This document shows positions 37,261 to 50,326 of a stretch of DNA of 64,000 nt, piece by piece (position 1 is the first letter of the stretch; each line of letters starts with the position of its first letter). Origin of the DNA: Triplophysa rosa (lineage: Eukaryota; Chordata; Actinopteri; Cypriniformes; Nemacheilidae); assembly GCF_024868665.1 (NCBI RefSeq), contig NC_079890.1, positions 36,505,348 to 36,569,347 of the forward strand, given 5' to 3'. The translations under genes were made by a program, and so were the position numbers. The notes under the pieces are model-generated. The model made no database searches. It saw only the letters and a list, made by a program, of their open reading frames with translations, and had not been told where the DNA came from.

Positions 37261-37417
37261 TCCCTGTTGAAAAAAACAGCATGTGCTGGGTTTGGTATGT
37301 TTTGATGCTGGTTTGCTGGTTTGTGCTGTTTTAAGATGGTCATATGCTTGTTTAAGCTGGTCAAACCAGCATCAAAACATACCTAACCCAGCACATGCTG
37401 TTTTTTTTCTACAGGGA
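37261..37417. mobile_element. Near-perfect hairpin MITE, 157 bp
   Basis: Arms 37261-37314 and 37363-37417 are inverted copies of about 54 bp with three or four differences (start TCCCTGT, core ACAGCATGTGCTGGGTT and GATGCTGG). The loop is ~48 bp. Pure fold-back structure with no coding capacity. Confidence 0.85.
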
Positions 37418-38314
37418 TTTTAAAGTCTTGACATTCATAATAAAACATTGAGCCATTTGAAAAAAAACTGCATACAATTCCATCTTGCTCATACAAAAGT
37501 ATAGAACACAGTTCAATAAAACTGCATGTTCAGACGTTAAGGTTACTCATCACACGGCAGGTTTTCATGCTTAGTGAAACACACAAACTATTCCTGTCCC
37601 TTCCACATTCTGTAATGCTGTGACCTGTAACTATTACCCCAAGGGATGTTTTCAAGTTAGCTAAACTTGACCTATATGCCCAGCCTACACCATTTAAGAC
37701 GCATAGATTTCTCCAGTGGAAATACTGCAAGAACCTATAGATGTTTTTTTTGCAAAAATCTTTATTGTTTAACGTTGTCATCAAATGGACATCCACGCTT
37801 TGAGTTAAAAATGTACTAAAAATACTCAGATTTGAAGGTTTTCTAGCAATAGTGAGCAAAGAGGTCAAAGGTCACTCACAATTTGGTGCTAAATATACTG
37901 TAGCTGTGTTAACATCTCACTGGCAAGTGTCTGCAGGGTCGAGCTTTGAGGTGGCACTCCAAATTCAACATTAAAGTCTGCGCACCTTCAGTCCCACCCT
38001 TAGGAATTTTAAACACCAGAGGAACATTCTCAAATGACACCACCATCAGTTCACACGCGAGTATACTTTTACATTATGTCAATCTTATCTCTCTTTCTCT
38101 TTGTGTACTTGTGAGTTTTTAAGAATAGATGTGAGATCTATTACAGAATTGTGGGTGTTAATCTTGAAGCCTTTGAGAATTTTTGTGTTCACCTCATACT
38201 GTAACAGAATATTGTCAAGCACCAGGGCCAAATGTGGGTGTATGATCAAAAACATACTGTACTGTTAACATCACACTTCACATTCCTGTGTCATCTTCTG
38301 TCAGAGCACACCTC

Positions 38315-38603
38315 TTAAAGTGATAGTGACAAAAAAACTGTCATCATTTACTCACCCTCTTGTCATTTCAAACCTGAATGACTTTCTTTCTTCCGCAGAA
38401 CACAAAAGAAGATTATTTGAAGAATGTTGTTAACACAATAGAATGCAATAGAAGTGAATGGGATCCAGTGCTGTTCGGTTTCCAACTTTCTTTAAAACAT
38501 CTTCTTTTGTGTTCCGCGGAAAGAAAGTCATAAAGGTTTGAAATGACAAGAGGGCGAGTAAATGATGACAGAATTTTCATTATTGGGTACATTATCACTT
38601 TAA
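38315..38603. mobile_element. TTAA fold-back MITE between rpl34 and senp8
   Basis: TTAAAGTGATA at the left and TATCACTTTAA at the right. Inverted internal arms contain TTTCAAACCT...GACTTTCTTTC and its inverse. Confidence 0.85.
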
Positions 38604-39971
38604 GGCCAAAGTCAGTTTGTTCCCGGGGCACACACATACGGATAAATGTACACTGCTCAGTTTTAGATAAAAATGTCTGCCAAATGCATAAATAATCATA
38701 GAGCGTTTACAGAAGAGTTTACTTCCCAAAGGACCATTAACAATTTTTGAGAAAATCTGAAGCACATTACAGTATTGCAATTAATGAATAAAAAGTAAAG
38801 ATTTAAGACAAAATAATGTTTTATTTATTTATTTATTTAAAGAATTAAACAACATAAAACAAAATCTGTAAGTATAATGAGATTATTGGTTTAAGGTGTG
38901 AATACTCCTGTAATGTTTTGATTTGCAGGTCTTGACTCAGACCACAGCACACAAATAAACAAGACAAATAATATAACACACATACAAATATGAAATCAAC
39001 AAAAGTCAAATACTTGATGAAATTCCCTAGCACATGATCAATGACAACATTTTTGCACAAAGTAAACAGCATCATAACAGAAACGTATGTTCCCCGCATG
39101 CAGTAAACGCTGTAATGGGGCGATACATCATGTATTTCATATGCTTCATTTAGTTCCTCTAAAAAATTGGTTTATACAGCTCAAGATGAAACTGTCTTAC
39201 AATCATGCATTTGCCGGTGTGAGGTTACAAAGCATTTTTCAGCTCAGAGCGACTTGGTTAATAAATATCAGTCTGCTATTTTGTGTTCAGCCCAACAGCA
39301 CGTACTACTTATCCTTGGCAAACGGTTAATATACGACGCAGATCACATTCTTTGTCATCTTTGTCTTTTCAAAATAAGCCCTGAGCAAATGGTCTTGTAA
39401 ACAAGCATCACAACAATCAGTTAAGTGAAGACACTTTCCTCATGCTACTAATCTAAACTAATCCGCAATAATAATACATTATTAATTTATGAACTTGTGC
39501 TAACAACTGATAAAATACACTTCACAAGTCTGTTTTTTAATGAATGAATGCAATGCAGTAGATGAAAGATTGCAGTTAACCCACAAATAAAGCCAAATTT
39601 ATTCTTTCAGACAGTTTTTTTCTTCATCTGCCGTCATGCTGAATGTAATGTGTGACACTTTAATTGTATGGAAAACAGCTGTGTGAATATCTTGCTTGCT
39701 GAAAAAAGCAGCATCTGTGTTCCACAAGTAAAGTCATACAAGTTTGGAACAACATGAGGGTTGTTATAAATAATGAGAGAATTTCTTTTCTAGGCGAACA
39801 AACCCTTTAAGAATTTGGCACACAATTTCTTTTGATAAGTACATGCTGTTGCAAACTCGGTATATTTTTTACTGTGCAGGCTTGAGTATGATGAAAAAAT
39901 GGGTTCACTTTTCCCATTTGCTAATACTGCTCATGCGAACAAGGCGATTGCAGATGCATTATTTAACCCGG
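38604..39971. other. Intergenic region and probable senp8 3' UTR
   Basis: AT-rich DNA with a half MITE at about 39710-39812 (ending GCGAACAAACCCTTTAA) and a minus-strand AATAAA at 39598-39603 that could end senp8 transcripts. No gene was seen. Confidence 0.4.
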
Positions 39972-40610
39972 TCATTCCTTGGCGAGTCTCCGTATTAATG
40001 AATGCCATTCTGTCCTCTTCCGTGTAATGTAGGAAGGTGTTATCATCTCAGTGGGCAGATGGGCACAGCCCTGAACTCTACAGCTCTCGCAAAGAGCCTC
40101 GGCATTACAGATCACATACATGCCGCAGTCATAACTGTTCTGCTGCGAGGGGCACGGCCCCTCCACGAATGGCGCTTTACCCCGAGCACCCAGAAAAGCC
40201 TCCAGCTTGGCTGAGATACGGCGGGCGTGCAGGGAGTTGCCTCCGCTCTGGGAGTCGTAGTGCGTGAACTGGTTGTTGTCACGCTGATACATAAGCAAGC
40301 TCCAGTGGGAGCCACCTGCCGTCTGGTTGGAGTTGTCATTGACGGCCAGGAAAACCCAGCGACGAGACGAGAGACTCAGAGGCTCCAGGAAGATGGAGAG
40401 CTCCTCTTGGCAGGAGGCGTACTTGATAAACTGGGTGACCTCAGGGCTGATGAAACAGACCTTTTCGCCCAGGTTTCTGAAGCGCTCGGTTGAAAAGTAC
40501 TCAAAGGCAAATCCGATGACCTGATCGTTGAGCCAGTGAGGACCGTCTAACAGTGCCACATCTGAGCGCCGCAGGAGACTGTCCTGGAAGCTCAGAACCA
40601 CTTGATCCAT
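39972..40610 (-). CDS. senp8: Sentrin-specific protease 8 / NEDD8-specific protease (SENP8, DEN1), complete
   Basis: This C48-family cysteine protease matures NEDD8 and removes it from substrates. The single coding exon encodes 212 aa, the human length, starting MDQVVLSFQDSLLRRSDVAL. The catalytic set is visible: His102 in GGSHWSLL, Asp119 in THYDSQSG, Gln at about 157 in PSQQNSYDCGMYV, and Cys162 in DCGMYV. An in-frame upstream ATG at 40652 would add 14 residues, but a splice acceptor (CTTCACCACAG) on the minus strand ends at 40633, so the exon starts after it and MDQ is the right start. A single coding exon with a separate leader is usual for this gene. myo9a runs divergently next to it, as SENP8 and MYO9A neighbour each other in human. 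Confidence 0.96.
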   Translation of the reverse strand: MDQVVLSFQDSLLRRSDVALLDGPHWLNDQVIGFAFEYFSTERFRNLGEKVCFISPEVTQFIKYASCQEELSIFLEPLSLSSRRWVFLAVNDNSNQTAGGSHWSLLMYQRDNNQFTHYDSQSGGNSLHARRISAKLEAFLGARGKAPFVEGPCPSQQNSYDCGMYVICNAEALCESCRVQGCAHLPTEMITPSYITRKRTEWHSLIRRLAKE

Positions 40611-41281
40611 CCTCGAGTGATAGCAGCAGTTACTGTGGTGAAGAACATACAATACACTGTTTTTGATTTAAAAGCCATTTCATCACAACAATTTAACTTA
40701 TGAAACATACCTTAATATAATTCATACATGATTGTTTTTAAAATAAATAGCTATATTGTTCATCTATAATAAATGGTCTGTGTATTTACATACACACCTT
40801 GTATTTTATTCATTGTGTATCTTTGCAGGTTATTTTTATGTAAAGCCCATTGAATTACCTACATAAAAGTTGCTATATAAATAAACCTGCATTGCCTATA
40901 AATATATGGTACTTTTGTGTTTATTCTGTATTGAAATGAATGTCAGTTTACCACCATTAGTTTCATCATGGTAACCTGTCTTTCTATCAGTACTTCTTAC
41001 TCAAATCTTACTCTACATTACGCACATCCTTAAAATATACCCAGCAACTTACACTGTTGTTTTAAACGACTACGTGCTTTATTTAACACAATAATATTAA
41101 TAAAAGCTCATTAGATTGCAAGACGTTAACAAATTATACATATGAATACTGCACTGCGTTCTGATCCAGGCCAACCAACGTAACATTATCAAAGCAAAAA
41201 CACTTTCATTCTCTACTTTCTTTATGTTTAGATCAATATACAATTAACTAAGTTATAATTTGACAATCTAACTTCTCCTAC

Positions 41282-41335
41282 CTTGACAAAGCAACAGAAA
41301 CGTGTGCTCTCATAACGTCAACTCCGCATAACATC
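41282..41335 (-). other. senp8: senp8 leader exon (noncoding), approximate
   Basis: A minus-strand donor GTAGGAGAAG occupies 41272-41281, preceded by sequence without an ATG in frame. It would splice to the acceptor ending at 40633. The start site is not defined by a motif. Confidence 0.45.
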
Positions 41336-41580
41336 AGCAATGACAGCAGGTGCCGTAAACTATCAACAACGTCGCACTTCCCCACGTCTTGCGACAGTAT
41401 TGAGGGGCAAAACGCTTTCTCCCTCATACATACGCCCCTTTCTCTTTTGCGATGGTGATTGGCTTACCGTCATGACGCAACAACTGGCGCGGCGCTTCTC
41501 TGGAAAGGCTGCCGCCCAACGCCACAGCTGACCCCGCCCCGATTCCCGGAGCCGCAGCGTGTGCGCGCGTGGAGCGCGCG
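41336..41580. promoter_or_regulatory. Divergent promoter between senp8 and myo9a
   Basis: About 250 bases of raised CpG content, with CCAAT-type (GATTGG, 41457-41462), GC-box-like (CCCCGCCCCG, 41533-41542) and CGCGCG words, separate the two leader exons. This is the usual form of a shared housekeeping promoter. Transcription start sites are inferred. Confidence 0.55.
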
Positions 41581-41866
41581 TCCGAGCACAGATGAGGAGC
41601 AGCACTGATTAAGCAGAAAAAACAGAAAGGAGTTTCAGCGAACGACTCCCACGAGAGAAGAAACGCGGCACTTTGGGGAATTTTCAATGGGAAAAAGCTT
41701 GTAGTCATTTTTTAAACCAGAATGGCGTTCGGACACGGGAAAGTTCACGCAGAGGAAATTTTGAGTGAGAAAAATCTTGGATATTAGTGGACTCGAGCTA
41801 CGCTGGGTTTGATATTTCTTAAAGGAGACGCGCCGCGCACAGATTTGTTACGTTGTATCCAGAGAG
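41581..41866 (+). other. myo9a: myo9a leader exon (5' UTR), approximate start
   Basis: GC-rich sequence on the myo9a strand ends with a good donor, CCAGAGAG|GTGAGG, at 41866/41867. It would join the acceptor at 61971-61973. The leader lacks a long open frame. The 5' limit is a guess. Confidence 0.5.
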
Positions 41867-44420
41867 GTGAGGTGCGTTCTTGTGTTGTTCATATTTGTAC
41901 TTTTGTGTGCTTTGAATCGTACAAACAAACTTCATGTTCCCATTAAGGCGTTCTCTGCAGCCAGATATAAAAGTTGGTTTATGTTTATGGTGACATACGT
42001 GCAGCACTAACGTTAACGTTATATTGTCATGTGTCTTTTGGTTGGGTGTCAATAATTATCATGTAATGTTTAAGTTGTGAAGGAATACCTTTAAGCTAAC
42101 GTTTCAGACAGGCTGAATAAATACATTTAAGTGTGTCTGCGTGACAGATGTCCAGGGTGGAGTTGACGATGAGGGTGTGCATGTATTATTGAGGGCTCAG
42201 TTCTGGTGCTGCAGTCATTATGGGCCAAATCTGCACAGTCATCCGGACCCGGTCAGAATGAGCTCGGTGTCATCTGGCTCTCGTGCACTGCTCTTTTTAA
42301 CACCAAAGTACTGGGACACTTAAGTCCTAGTTGAAATGTGTAACTGTCATTGCATTAGAGAACAAAGTGCCATCTGTAAGCAAATTGTACTAAACCTGTT
42401 TGAGAATTGGCGTAACTTGCTTGAGCCATTTTTGACAAACTTGTCCCAAGGTGATTGGCAGTACACGTACGAGTCAATTCTCCATCAAGTTACTAGTAAT
42501 ATCGCTAGAAAAGCAATAGATTGCATTAACTATAGACCGTAGAGCTTAGAGACTTAATACGTTTGGAGACCTTTTGTTCTTTTTTTTAAGGTCTTTTTTG
42601 ATTGTCAATGCAACTTGCTTAGATTTGTTGTTTGTAATGCAGTGACATTTTTTTACCAAGTGTTCAAATGCTTCACTGTACTAGAGGTTAAGTTGGACAA
42701 ATTTCTCAAATTTTTGTGTTTATAAAAGATAGGTGAGAGGTGAGAGAGCAATGTGTTTTATCGGCAGAGGAGCACAGTTGATCTTGGGAATGTAAAGGGT
42801 CTGTCTCAGCTGTTAGGGTGGCATGAGAGATTCGGTCTTTACTCTAGACTTTACTCTGACAACTGGTCTTCTGGACATCTGACACCCAAAAAACTGTCTG
42901 AAATCCTCAAAGAGGATTTTGATCATCACATTGTGATCAGGGGGTGCATCGTGCATGCATATGTTTGATTTTTATGACAATGGAGGCTAATACCAAGTCA
43001 ACACAGTGTTGTTGTTGCAACAGTTGTGATAACTGTGGTATTTGGGTTTTGGTTACTTTTTGAAGGAAGCGTTCATAGAGATTGCACACATTCAGCTGTT
43101 CACTTTGTGCACTGTTTTTTGCAGGTTTAACATCTCTGTTATTAAATATTAATATTGGCAAGAGATAGATGACTGGAGGAGAAAGCAGGGCTGAGTTAGA
43201 ACAAAGATATTTTTTTGTAAGTACAGTGACTCTGGAGATGTTTAGTATACTTCGTATGATGAAACTCTGTCGTTTTTGTACCTAGGATACCTAGGAATAG
43301 GAGGATATGGCCATAGGAAGCAGTGAAATTGAAGGCCTTAGAGTAAATTTTACAATCTGACTGGATTATACGGTTGTTGTTACAGTAAAATAGTTTTTGC
43401 AAGCTATACGGTCTGAACTTCTCAGGGTGGCATAACAGAGATGTCTCAACCTGCTAAACTGTTCGTGTCATTTTATCTCTGAAATATGAAGTAGAAGATT
43501 TTGGCTCCGCTGTAGACAGTTGGCTATGTAACAGACAAATTGCGGACTTTTGTAAACAGAGTCTGACAGCTGACTGGGGGGTGAATGGGTCGTATTGCGG
43601 GGCTGTAAATAACTGAAACCAGCAGTAGTCATTACTTGTACCGTTTGTCTGAAATGTGCTGTCTATTTCTTTTTTTGGTAAGCTAATGTAAAGTACTGTG
43701 CATTAGTTTGGTTAACTCTTCACAAAGATATTCAGTATAACAGACATTTTGTTTTGTTTGCTACTAGCCAAATAATCATCTAGCTATCTAAATTATCATA
43801 CAGCAGTCACTCTTTTTGTATTAATTTATTTTACTGATGTAATTTTGTATTATTTTGGACCTCTACGCCTTGTGTTATTTCAGGCAAAACAATTGATTTG
43901 GAGTGTTTTGCCTAATCACAAAATGCTGAAAATTTTCAGCAGAAATGATTGTTTGGTGATGAACATACATGAGTAGACACATTGGTTTTTCATCATAAAA
44001 TGCAACTTTGTTCGCTTATGTCTTATTAAATCAGAGATGGAACTTGTTTTATTCGGTTGATACTTTTGAAAAGTTTTCCAAACGTTTTCCAAATTAATCC
44101 AAATGTACTGTAGTTTTATAGTTTTTACAGCATTTTTTACAGTAAGATTTAATCTTAAACAACTTTAGTCATTGAAGCTGGCATGGCGTTGGAAGGAAGA
44201 AAAAATAAATAAATCAGAGATGCAAAACGCGTGCACAGAAGCTCACTGGATAGATGACATTTTTGATCAGGACCAACATGGGCCAGCTTTTATGTTGTGT
44301 TTAATGTATTTTATCTTCTATAAGTAACATGTAAATCCACATTCATGACGTCTTATTAAAGACCTTACATCCACTGTTCTCAGTTTTACAGAAATGCTTT
44401 CGCACCTTTCAAGACACACA
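41867..44420 (+). other. myo9a intron 1, proximal part
   Basis: AT-rich intron sequence with no gene or clear repeat family recognised. Confidence 0.5.
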
Positions 44421-44428
44421 CCATCGGC

Positions 44429-44881
44429 TAGGGCTGTGCACGATTAACCGAAATATACATCACGTGATTTATGCACAGCTTGTGAGTGAAGTACGGTAAA
44501 ATGCTGCTGCACCCGAAAGCCAGAGGGCGCTCTCGTGCAGAAACTCCAAATACGCACTGCAGAAGAAGACCATAACACACGTAGTTCTAGGAAATGCCTA
44601 AGGACATGTTTTTTATCACTGTTTCTCAAGCCTCCAAAGGTATTTTTATGATAATAAAGTATATTTATAATGATCATGTTTGACAGGTGTTGCTTTTTTA
44701 AATGCACGTTAAGCGACTCGAACTCGCACTGCTTTTATATCGAGCAGCATTTCCTACTGATCCCAGAAACGTGCTTCACGGACAAGCTATGCATTAAAAA
44801 ATTATCGATTCCTTGCATAATCGAGCCAGCTCGATTTCAGCATGATTTATTGGTAATCGCGATTAATCGTGCACAGCCCTA
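44429..44881. mobile_element. hAT-type MITE, 453 bp
   Basis: Perfect 19-bp inverted ends, TAGGGCTGTGCACGATTAA. The 8-bp flanks CCATCGGC (44421-44428) and CCACCGGC (44882-44889) match at seven of eight positions. A diverged relative lies at 52932-53368. Confidence 0.92.
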
Positions 44882-44889
44882 CCACCGGC

Positions 44890-47800
44890 TATTAAAATGT
44901 CTTTACCTGGCCTGCGTTGGTTATTTGGGGATTTTCTGTTTTGTGTCATTGCAGAAGAGTTTGTTCAATTCAATTTATTTATATAGCGCTTTTCACAATG
45001 TGCATTGTTCCATTTTTCCAGTTTGTCTACGTCGTCTTGAGTTATACATCTTCAGTTTGATAAGAGAGCAGCTACATCCTTTCGTGTCATTAGCTTTTCA
45101 TCTGTCTGTGCTGGTGATGAGCGTCTGCATCATGCCTCTGTTATCCCTCAGGGCCGATCTCGTGGACAAGCTGTTAATGTTTCTGACCCCCGCTGGAACG
45201 GCATGGATTGAATGACAGCCAGGAAAATGGAATTTTAAGCAGAATATTGCATGCTGACAATGTTGCAAATGCAACCGGTTACTCAAAGTAATTGTAAGGA
45301 CTAGCTTTGCCTGTGCAGAACTAAGTACCCCAATGCTGGGGTGGGGTACCGTCTAGTGCGTTGTAGGGTATCACCAGGTGGTAGCTAGGGTGTTTCAGGT
45401 GGTTGCTGAAAGGCCCACATAGGCCTCTTTTACAGCGTGGTCTCAAGATATGACTTGTTAAGTTACTTAACAATAAGTTACTTGTTTAAAAACTGTTTAA
45501 AAAACAACAGTGTTGCTTGTCTTGGCAGCTATTTAACCTTATTTGTAATGATAAATAATTTGTATTATTGTGTTTTTTGTTTGTATGTCCTTGCTGACCT
45601 AAGTAGGTAAGTAGGTACCTGTCTGCTCTTGACAAATGTGCAGCCCCAGAGCAGGTGTTGACAAGCCACTTTTAGTAGTCTAGGGGCCCTAGTGAGGGGC
45701 GCAGAACTGTAAAACTGGGCCACTTCACTAAAAATACAAGACGATGGGGGAAAGTGGGCTCGCTTGACCTTCTTATCACATATGAAGAGACCACACCTGA
45801 CGTATTTGTGTTAAGTGGTCAGTCTTTGGTCTGGCCGTCAGGAGCGCTGCTCTGTGCAGTCTCTCTCTCGCTCTGTTTGACGTGAGGTCCTCGCTGGGGC
45901 CGCAGAAAAATGTTGGAAGCTGGCATCTGTTTGAAGGGATACAGAGATTTATCTGTTGCTTATCTTGTCTCAGATCTTGGACACAGTCTTAACATGCGCT
46001 CCGTGCGAGACCAGTTTTGTACGGCAAGCGAGGAAGTTCAGTTTTTACTGTATTTAAGGAAGGTAAATTAGTTAAGCAACACGAATGATGAGATTGAAAA
46101 CAATCTGTCGTGGTGTAAAGTTATGAGTGATATTTCGGTTGCATAAGATTATTTTTGTTTGTGGTACTCTGGTTCTGTTGACTGGTATCAAGCGCATGCA
46201 ATCTCAGAGGAATGCGTAAAGATTTGTTTTCAGGGTGTGGAAAGAATAGAGTCAGTTTGAAATCAAGCACAATTCAGCCCACCTCATTTATAGTCTGCCT
46301 TCCTCTACATCCTAACCATCAACCCTGGCAGACGTCATGCCTGTTGAGAAACCTTCTGCTGGTCTCCTCATGTCCTCCTGTCTGTTGTTGTCCTCAGGCC
46401 GTGATCGGCCCAGTCTAGCAGCTTGTCCTGAAAGAAGACATCCCTAAAGAGTAAATGATGTGTCATGCAACTTACATCATGTCCTTTGTAGATGTGATGT
46501 GACATTTTCAGAAATGAAAGTCATTTTTTGGCTGGCCTACACAGGGCAAAAATGTCATATGAAGCGGAGCACTTGCATCATATTCGCATTTTTGATGTAC
46601 TGAGCAGCATTTTGGACCAATGAGATTTAATAACATGACAGAAATAGAAACCAACCAAGCTGTCATTTATAATTTCAAATTACCATGTTTTTTATGGAAT
46701 ATTGCAGTGTTTATGAATGATTTACTCCTGCGGGGTGGGACTATATTGACTGTCCAATGCCAGGCTTCCAATTCCCAAAAGATGAAATAAAGTCCCACCC
46801 TACTTTTTTTATCATTTCAGAAGCCATTTCACTCGGATATATGTAAGAATATGTGGAAATAACACCATCGTAACTTCGGTTCCATGCTGGTTTTAAATGG
46901 TGTTATTGTACCTTCACATAGGTGACATGTTGTTTTACAGTAGCCCCGCCTACAGTGAAATGTCATTGGTCTAAAATCCCACTCTGTATAACTTTCAGGA
47001 TGATCTGGAAAATCTTTATAATCTATTCATGCAGTATAACGTAGGCAAGGTGATTTGTCTCTACTTATTGCAAAAGTCACAGTTAAACATGACAAATGTC
47101 AAACTATCGTGCATAACTCTAGTTTAGTGAAGGTCCTGGGTTGTTCCACTGTCTCAGTTATTTCAACGTGTCCAAGTAATAGTTTTGTGTGCGAGAGGTG
47201 CGGTGTAGTCGATATGAACACAATAATTTCATGTTTTTGTTATGGACCCGAGTCACACTTCCCGTTCCGCCCATGTTGGGGTCTTTGTCCCAGTATCGGG
47301 TGCCGTAGAGAGGACAGGAAACAGACCGTTGCCGTAGAGACAATGATGGGCAGTGACTGCTAACGTGCTTGGCCTCCACCTTTCATTTGTTGTCGGACTG
47401 TTTCAGCTAATGTTTAAAGTTGAACTTTTGTACTTTGCATTTTGTGCCAATAGTTTGGTAATTAAGGGACAAAACTAGCAGAGAAGACGAAAAGTTATAT
47501 TGTATTGTAAAGTATTGCACATACTCTTTTTTTTCCAGCTATTTCTTCAAAGCCAAATCATATGTCATGACACATGAAATATTCTTAAAAAATGTTTCAG
47601 AGCTGTGCATTTACGTGACGTGAAGCACTAAACCATTCTACTTAACTTTAAACCTGAGAGAGTCCAGTTCTCCAGACTAACTTTTTTGACAGGAGTGTGT
47701 AAACTTTTCAATGACGACCTGGATTGTGTGTGTCCGACGCAGCGGGAAACATCAGTGACCCACGCACTTGACCATCACGCACAGCCTGCACTGGTGGCGG

Positions 47801-50318
47801 GTCGCGTTCTACTCATCTTTCCACATGAAATAACATCTAGAAGAAATTCCAAATTTGCAGGTCGCACATGCGCGAGTACTTGTAAATAATGCTCGCGCTG
47901 TCTCGAAAACTGGTCTCATATTTATTCGCAGTCTGGAGCCCTGGACTCACAGTTTTATCTTAGTTTTAGCTCAAGCTGTTTTTCTTCATGAACTTGAAAT
48001 ATAAATACAGTTTTCTTGGCGTGTTTTCAGCTCGATAAACATGAAATACCAGTAAAGCTTCTGCGAAGATTTGGGTTGCCAATGTCTTAACTCTGCCAAA
48101 GCTCCAGATCATGTTCATCTGTGGTCGGTTTGCTGAGGTGGATTTTGCAGGACAGATTACATAAAGATAAGCAGAGATATATTAATTTGTAAACACGCTC
48201 GAGTCAGCATTGCAATAAAAGTGCACCATGGTTTCAGAGCACGCAGTCGGCTCTCTCCTGCAGTAAACCCTTACCTAATGCCTTGCATTTCAGTGGATAT
48301 CCACACGTGCTGTGCATGCACCTGTCAGCATTTAGCGTTACTCATGCATGTTCCTGTTTTAGCTCGGAATGCTGGGTAAACTTGAGCTGCGGTTGTGTCA
48401 TTCAGGCGGGTCTGTGATTATTTACTTGTTGTGAGAGGGGTTGCCTCCAACCCCAGAGTCCTCTTTTATTATATAGAGGATGGTGACGTGGGCCTGAACC
48501 CGAGCCAAGGTTTGGGTGGCTGTGTCGGGCCTGTGCGAGCACTCGGGCCAAGGTCAGCAAAACCACTATAGTAATACTGCAGTGCAGTTCAAGCCAGACA
48601 ATATGTCTATAGTCGGGACTGCCATCGATTAACAGATCCGACTACAGTCTCATGTGGATGGGTCACGTGCAGCCAGCTTTCATTTCCATGTGTACTGCTG
48701 TTGGAATTAAACGGTCATATTTTGCGAACTTCAGCAGAAAATATGCGCACATACTTTTGCCTTTGTTGTTGTGCTGCATACGATTTTTTTAAAGATTAAT
48801 TTGTAAATGATCGTATTGAAAAAGCACAACGACGCATCGTGAATGTGGACTGAATGCTGCTCTTTTGCGTAGATTGGATTACAGCTGATGATGCATGTAC
48901 CAGTTAGACAATCGTGCGTGTGGACCTTCTGTAATGAAATCACAATGCTTTTCTGAAGTATGAGATCAGAGTAAGATTTATAGCTTTCTGTGTAAACTCC
49001 CGGGTGAGTCTTTAACAAAATACTATACAACCTCCCTTTTATGTTCCTGATACCGATTCACCGGTCACCTCCTTTTACTGGTGTAGTTTTTACACAAACC
49101 GACATGATTGATAGTCACAGAGTTTGCTATGTATGTATTACCCCGCTCACTGGACTGTCTAAATGCGCTTTGTTTACTGTTTACTCATACTGCACATTTA
49201 TGATTCATAGGCTGATCAATAATGATGATGCATTACCTGGATCTCTGTGTGTTCCCGGGGGGATCTTAGTGCGATGATTAATAGACATCTCTGTCTGTGC
49301 TTCAGTTTAGATATTGTGCTGGTGAAAACACTAAGAGGTTATCTAAATGTTCCTTATGGTCTATATGATTTCAGGAAAATGTTTGACTGTAGATGTCTAG
49401 TCGTAATCCATATAGAGGATTTCAAATGTGTTTGTCAAATAAATAGAAAGGTTTATTAGATAAATTCACAAAACAAGGTAACAATTAAGATATACAATTT
49501 AGGCATGACCGTCCTTTATCTGCTCTGATGGCTCCAACTTTAGTCTGTCTAGTAGTTTCTGTTTAATAAAATAATTTTCTTTTTTGCACAATGTTCGTAG
49601 CAATCTGTCCAGATGTTGTTTGGAAGACTGAAGGATGTGTTGTTTCTCCAATTTTTTTTTTAAATATTTGTATATCTCTAGCTCTCTCGTGCCAAAGAGT
49701 TTTGGATGTTTTGTGAGTGCCGAGCTCATGTTCTCGTACGGTCTATTTCGCTTCCAGTCTTAACCACAAATATTTCCATATTTGAATCCCAACTGTGATG
49801 AAACTGTTTTATTGTGCATTAAGTTCCCCTAAATAACATAGACAAAATGGAATCAAGCTATGTGTTGTATAGTAGATGGAAATTCCCCTCTTCTTCTCCT
49901 GAAAATCTTTGAAGAGCAGGATATATGCTAGAGAACCAGGTCAGGTATATTCCACCCTAGAAGCTTTTTATAGCGGTTTGTAACGGTCTGAGAGTACCTT
50001 AGGCCCATCGGAGCATTTGCTTTGCAAATCCAGAGGCTCGGTATGTGCCAGGATGTGATGTCACAGTGAGGAATGATGTCATTCCCTCAGCCGTGCTGTC
50101 TGTAACTCCGTGACAGGCTGCTGAATGACTGGAGACAGATGCTGAACTCTTTTTACGTTCCCATGTTCCTCCCTTTATCTGTTCTAGGCTGCGTTGTGTC
50201 TCAGTTCACACACCATCTGCCCTTCGAAGTATGCAAGATAAGAAATAGTGCATCTTAAGTCAAAATGCACTCCATGTGTCCGAAATTTCTGAAGTTTCAC
50301 GTTTGTTGTGTTAGTATG
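44890..50318 (+). other. myo9a intron 1, middle part
   Basis: Intron with a small repeat fragment, CAATTTATTTATATAGCGCT (44972-44991), common in fish genomes. Otherwise no gene or clear repeat was seen. Confidence 0.5.
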
Positions 50319-50326
50319 TTATAGAC

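Noticed and set aside
40611..40652. Upstream in-frame ATG of senp8, adding 14 residues
   Set aside because: A splice acceptor ends at 40633 on the minus strand, inside this extension, and the human protein starts at the MD(P/Q)VVLS methionine.
44670..45215. 181-aa plus-strand ORF in the myo9a intron, the longest outside known genes there
   Set aside because: Its first part lies inside the hAT MITE at 44429-44881 and its middle includes a common repeat fragment. Composition is that of AT-rich chance ORFs; no family recognised.
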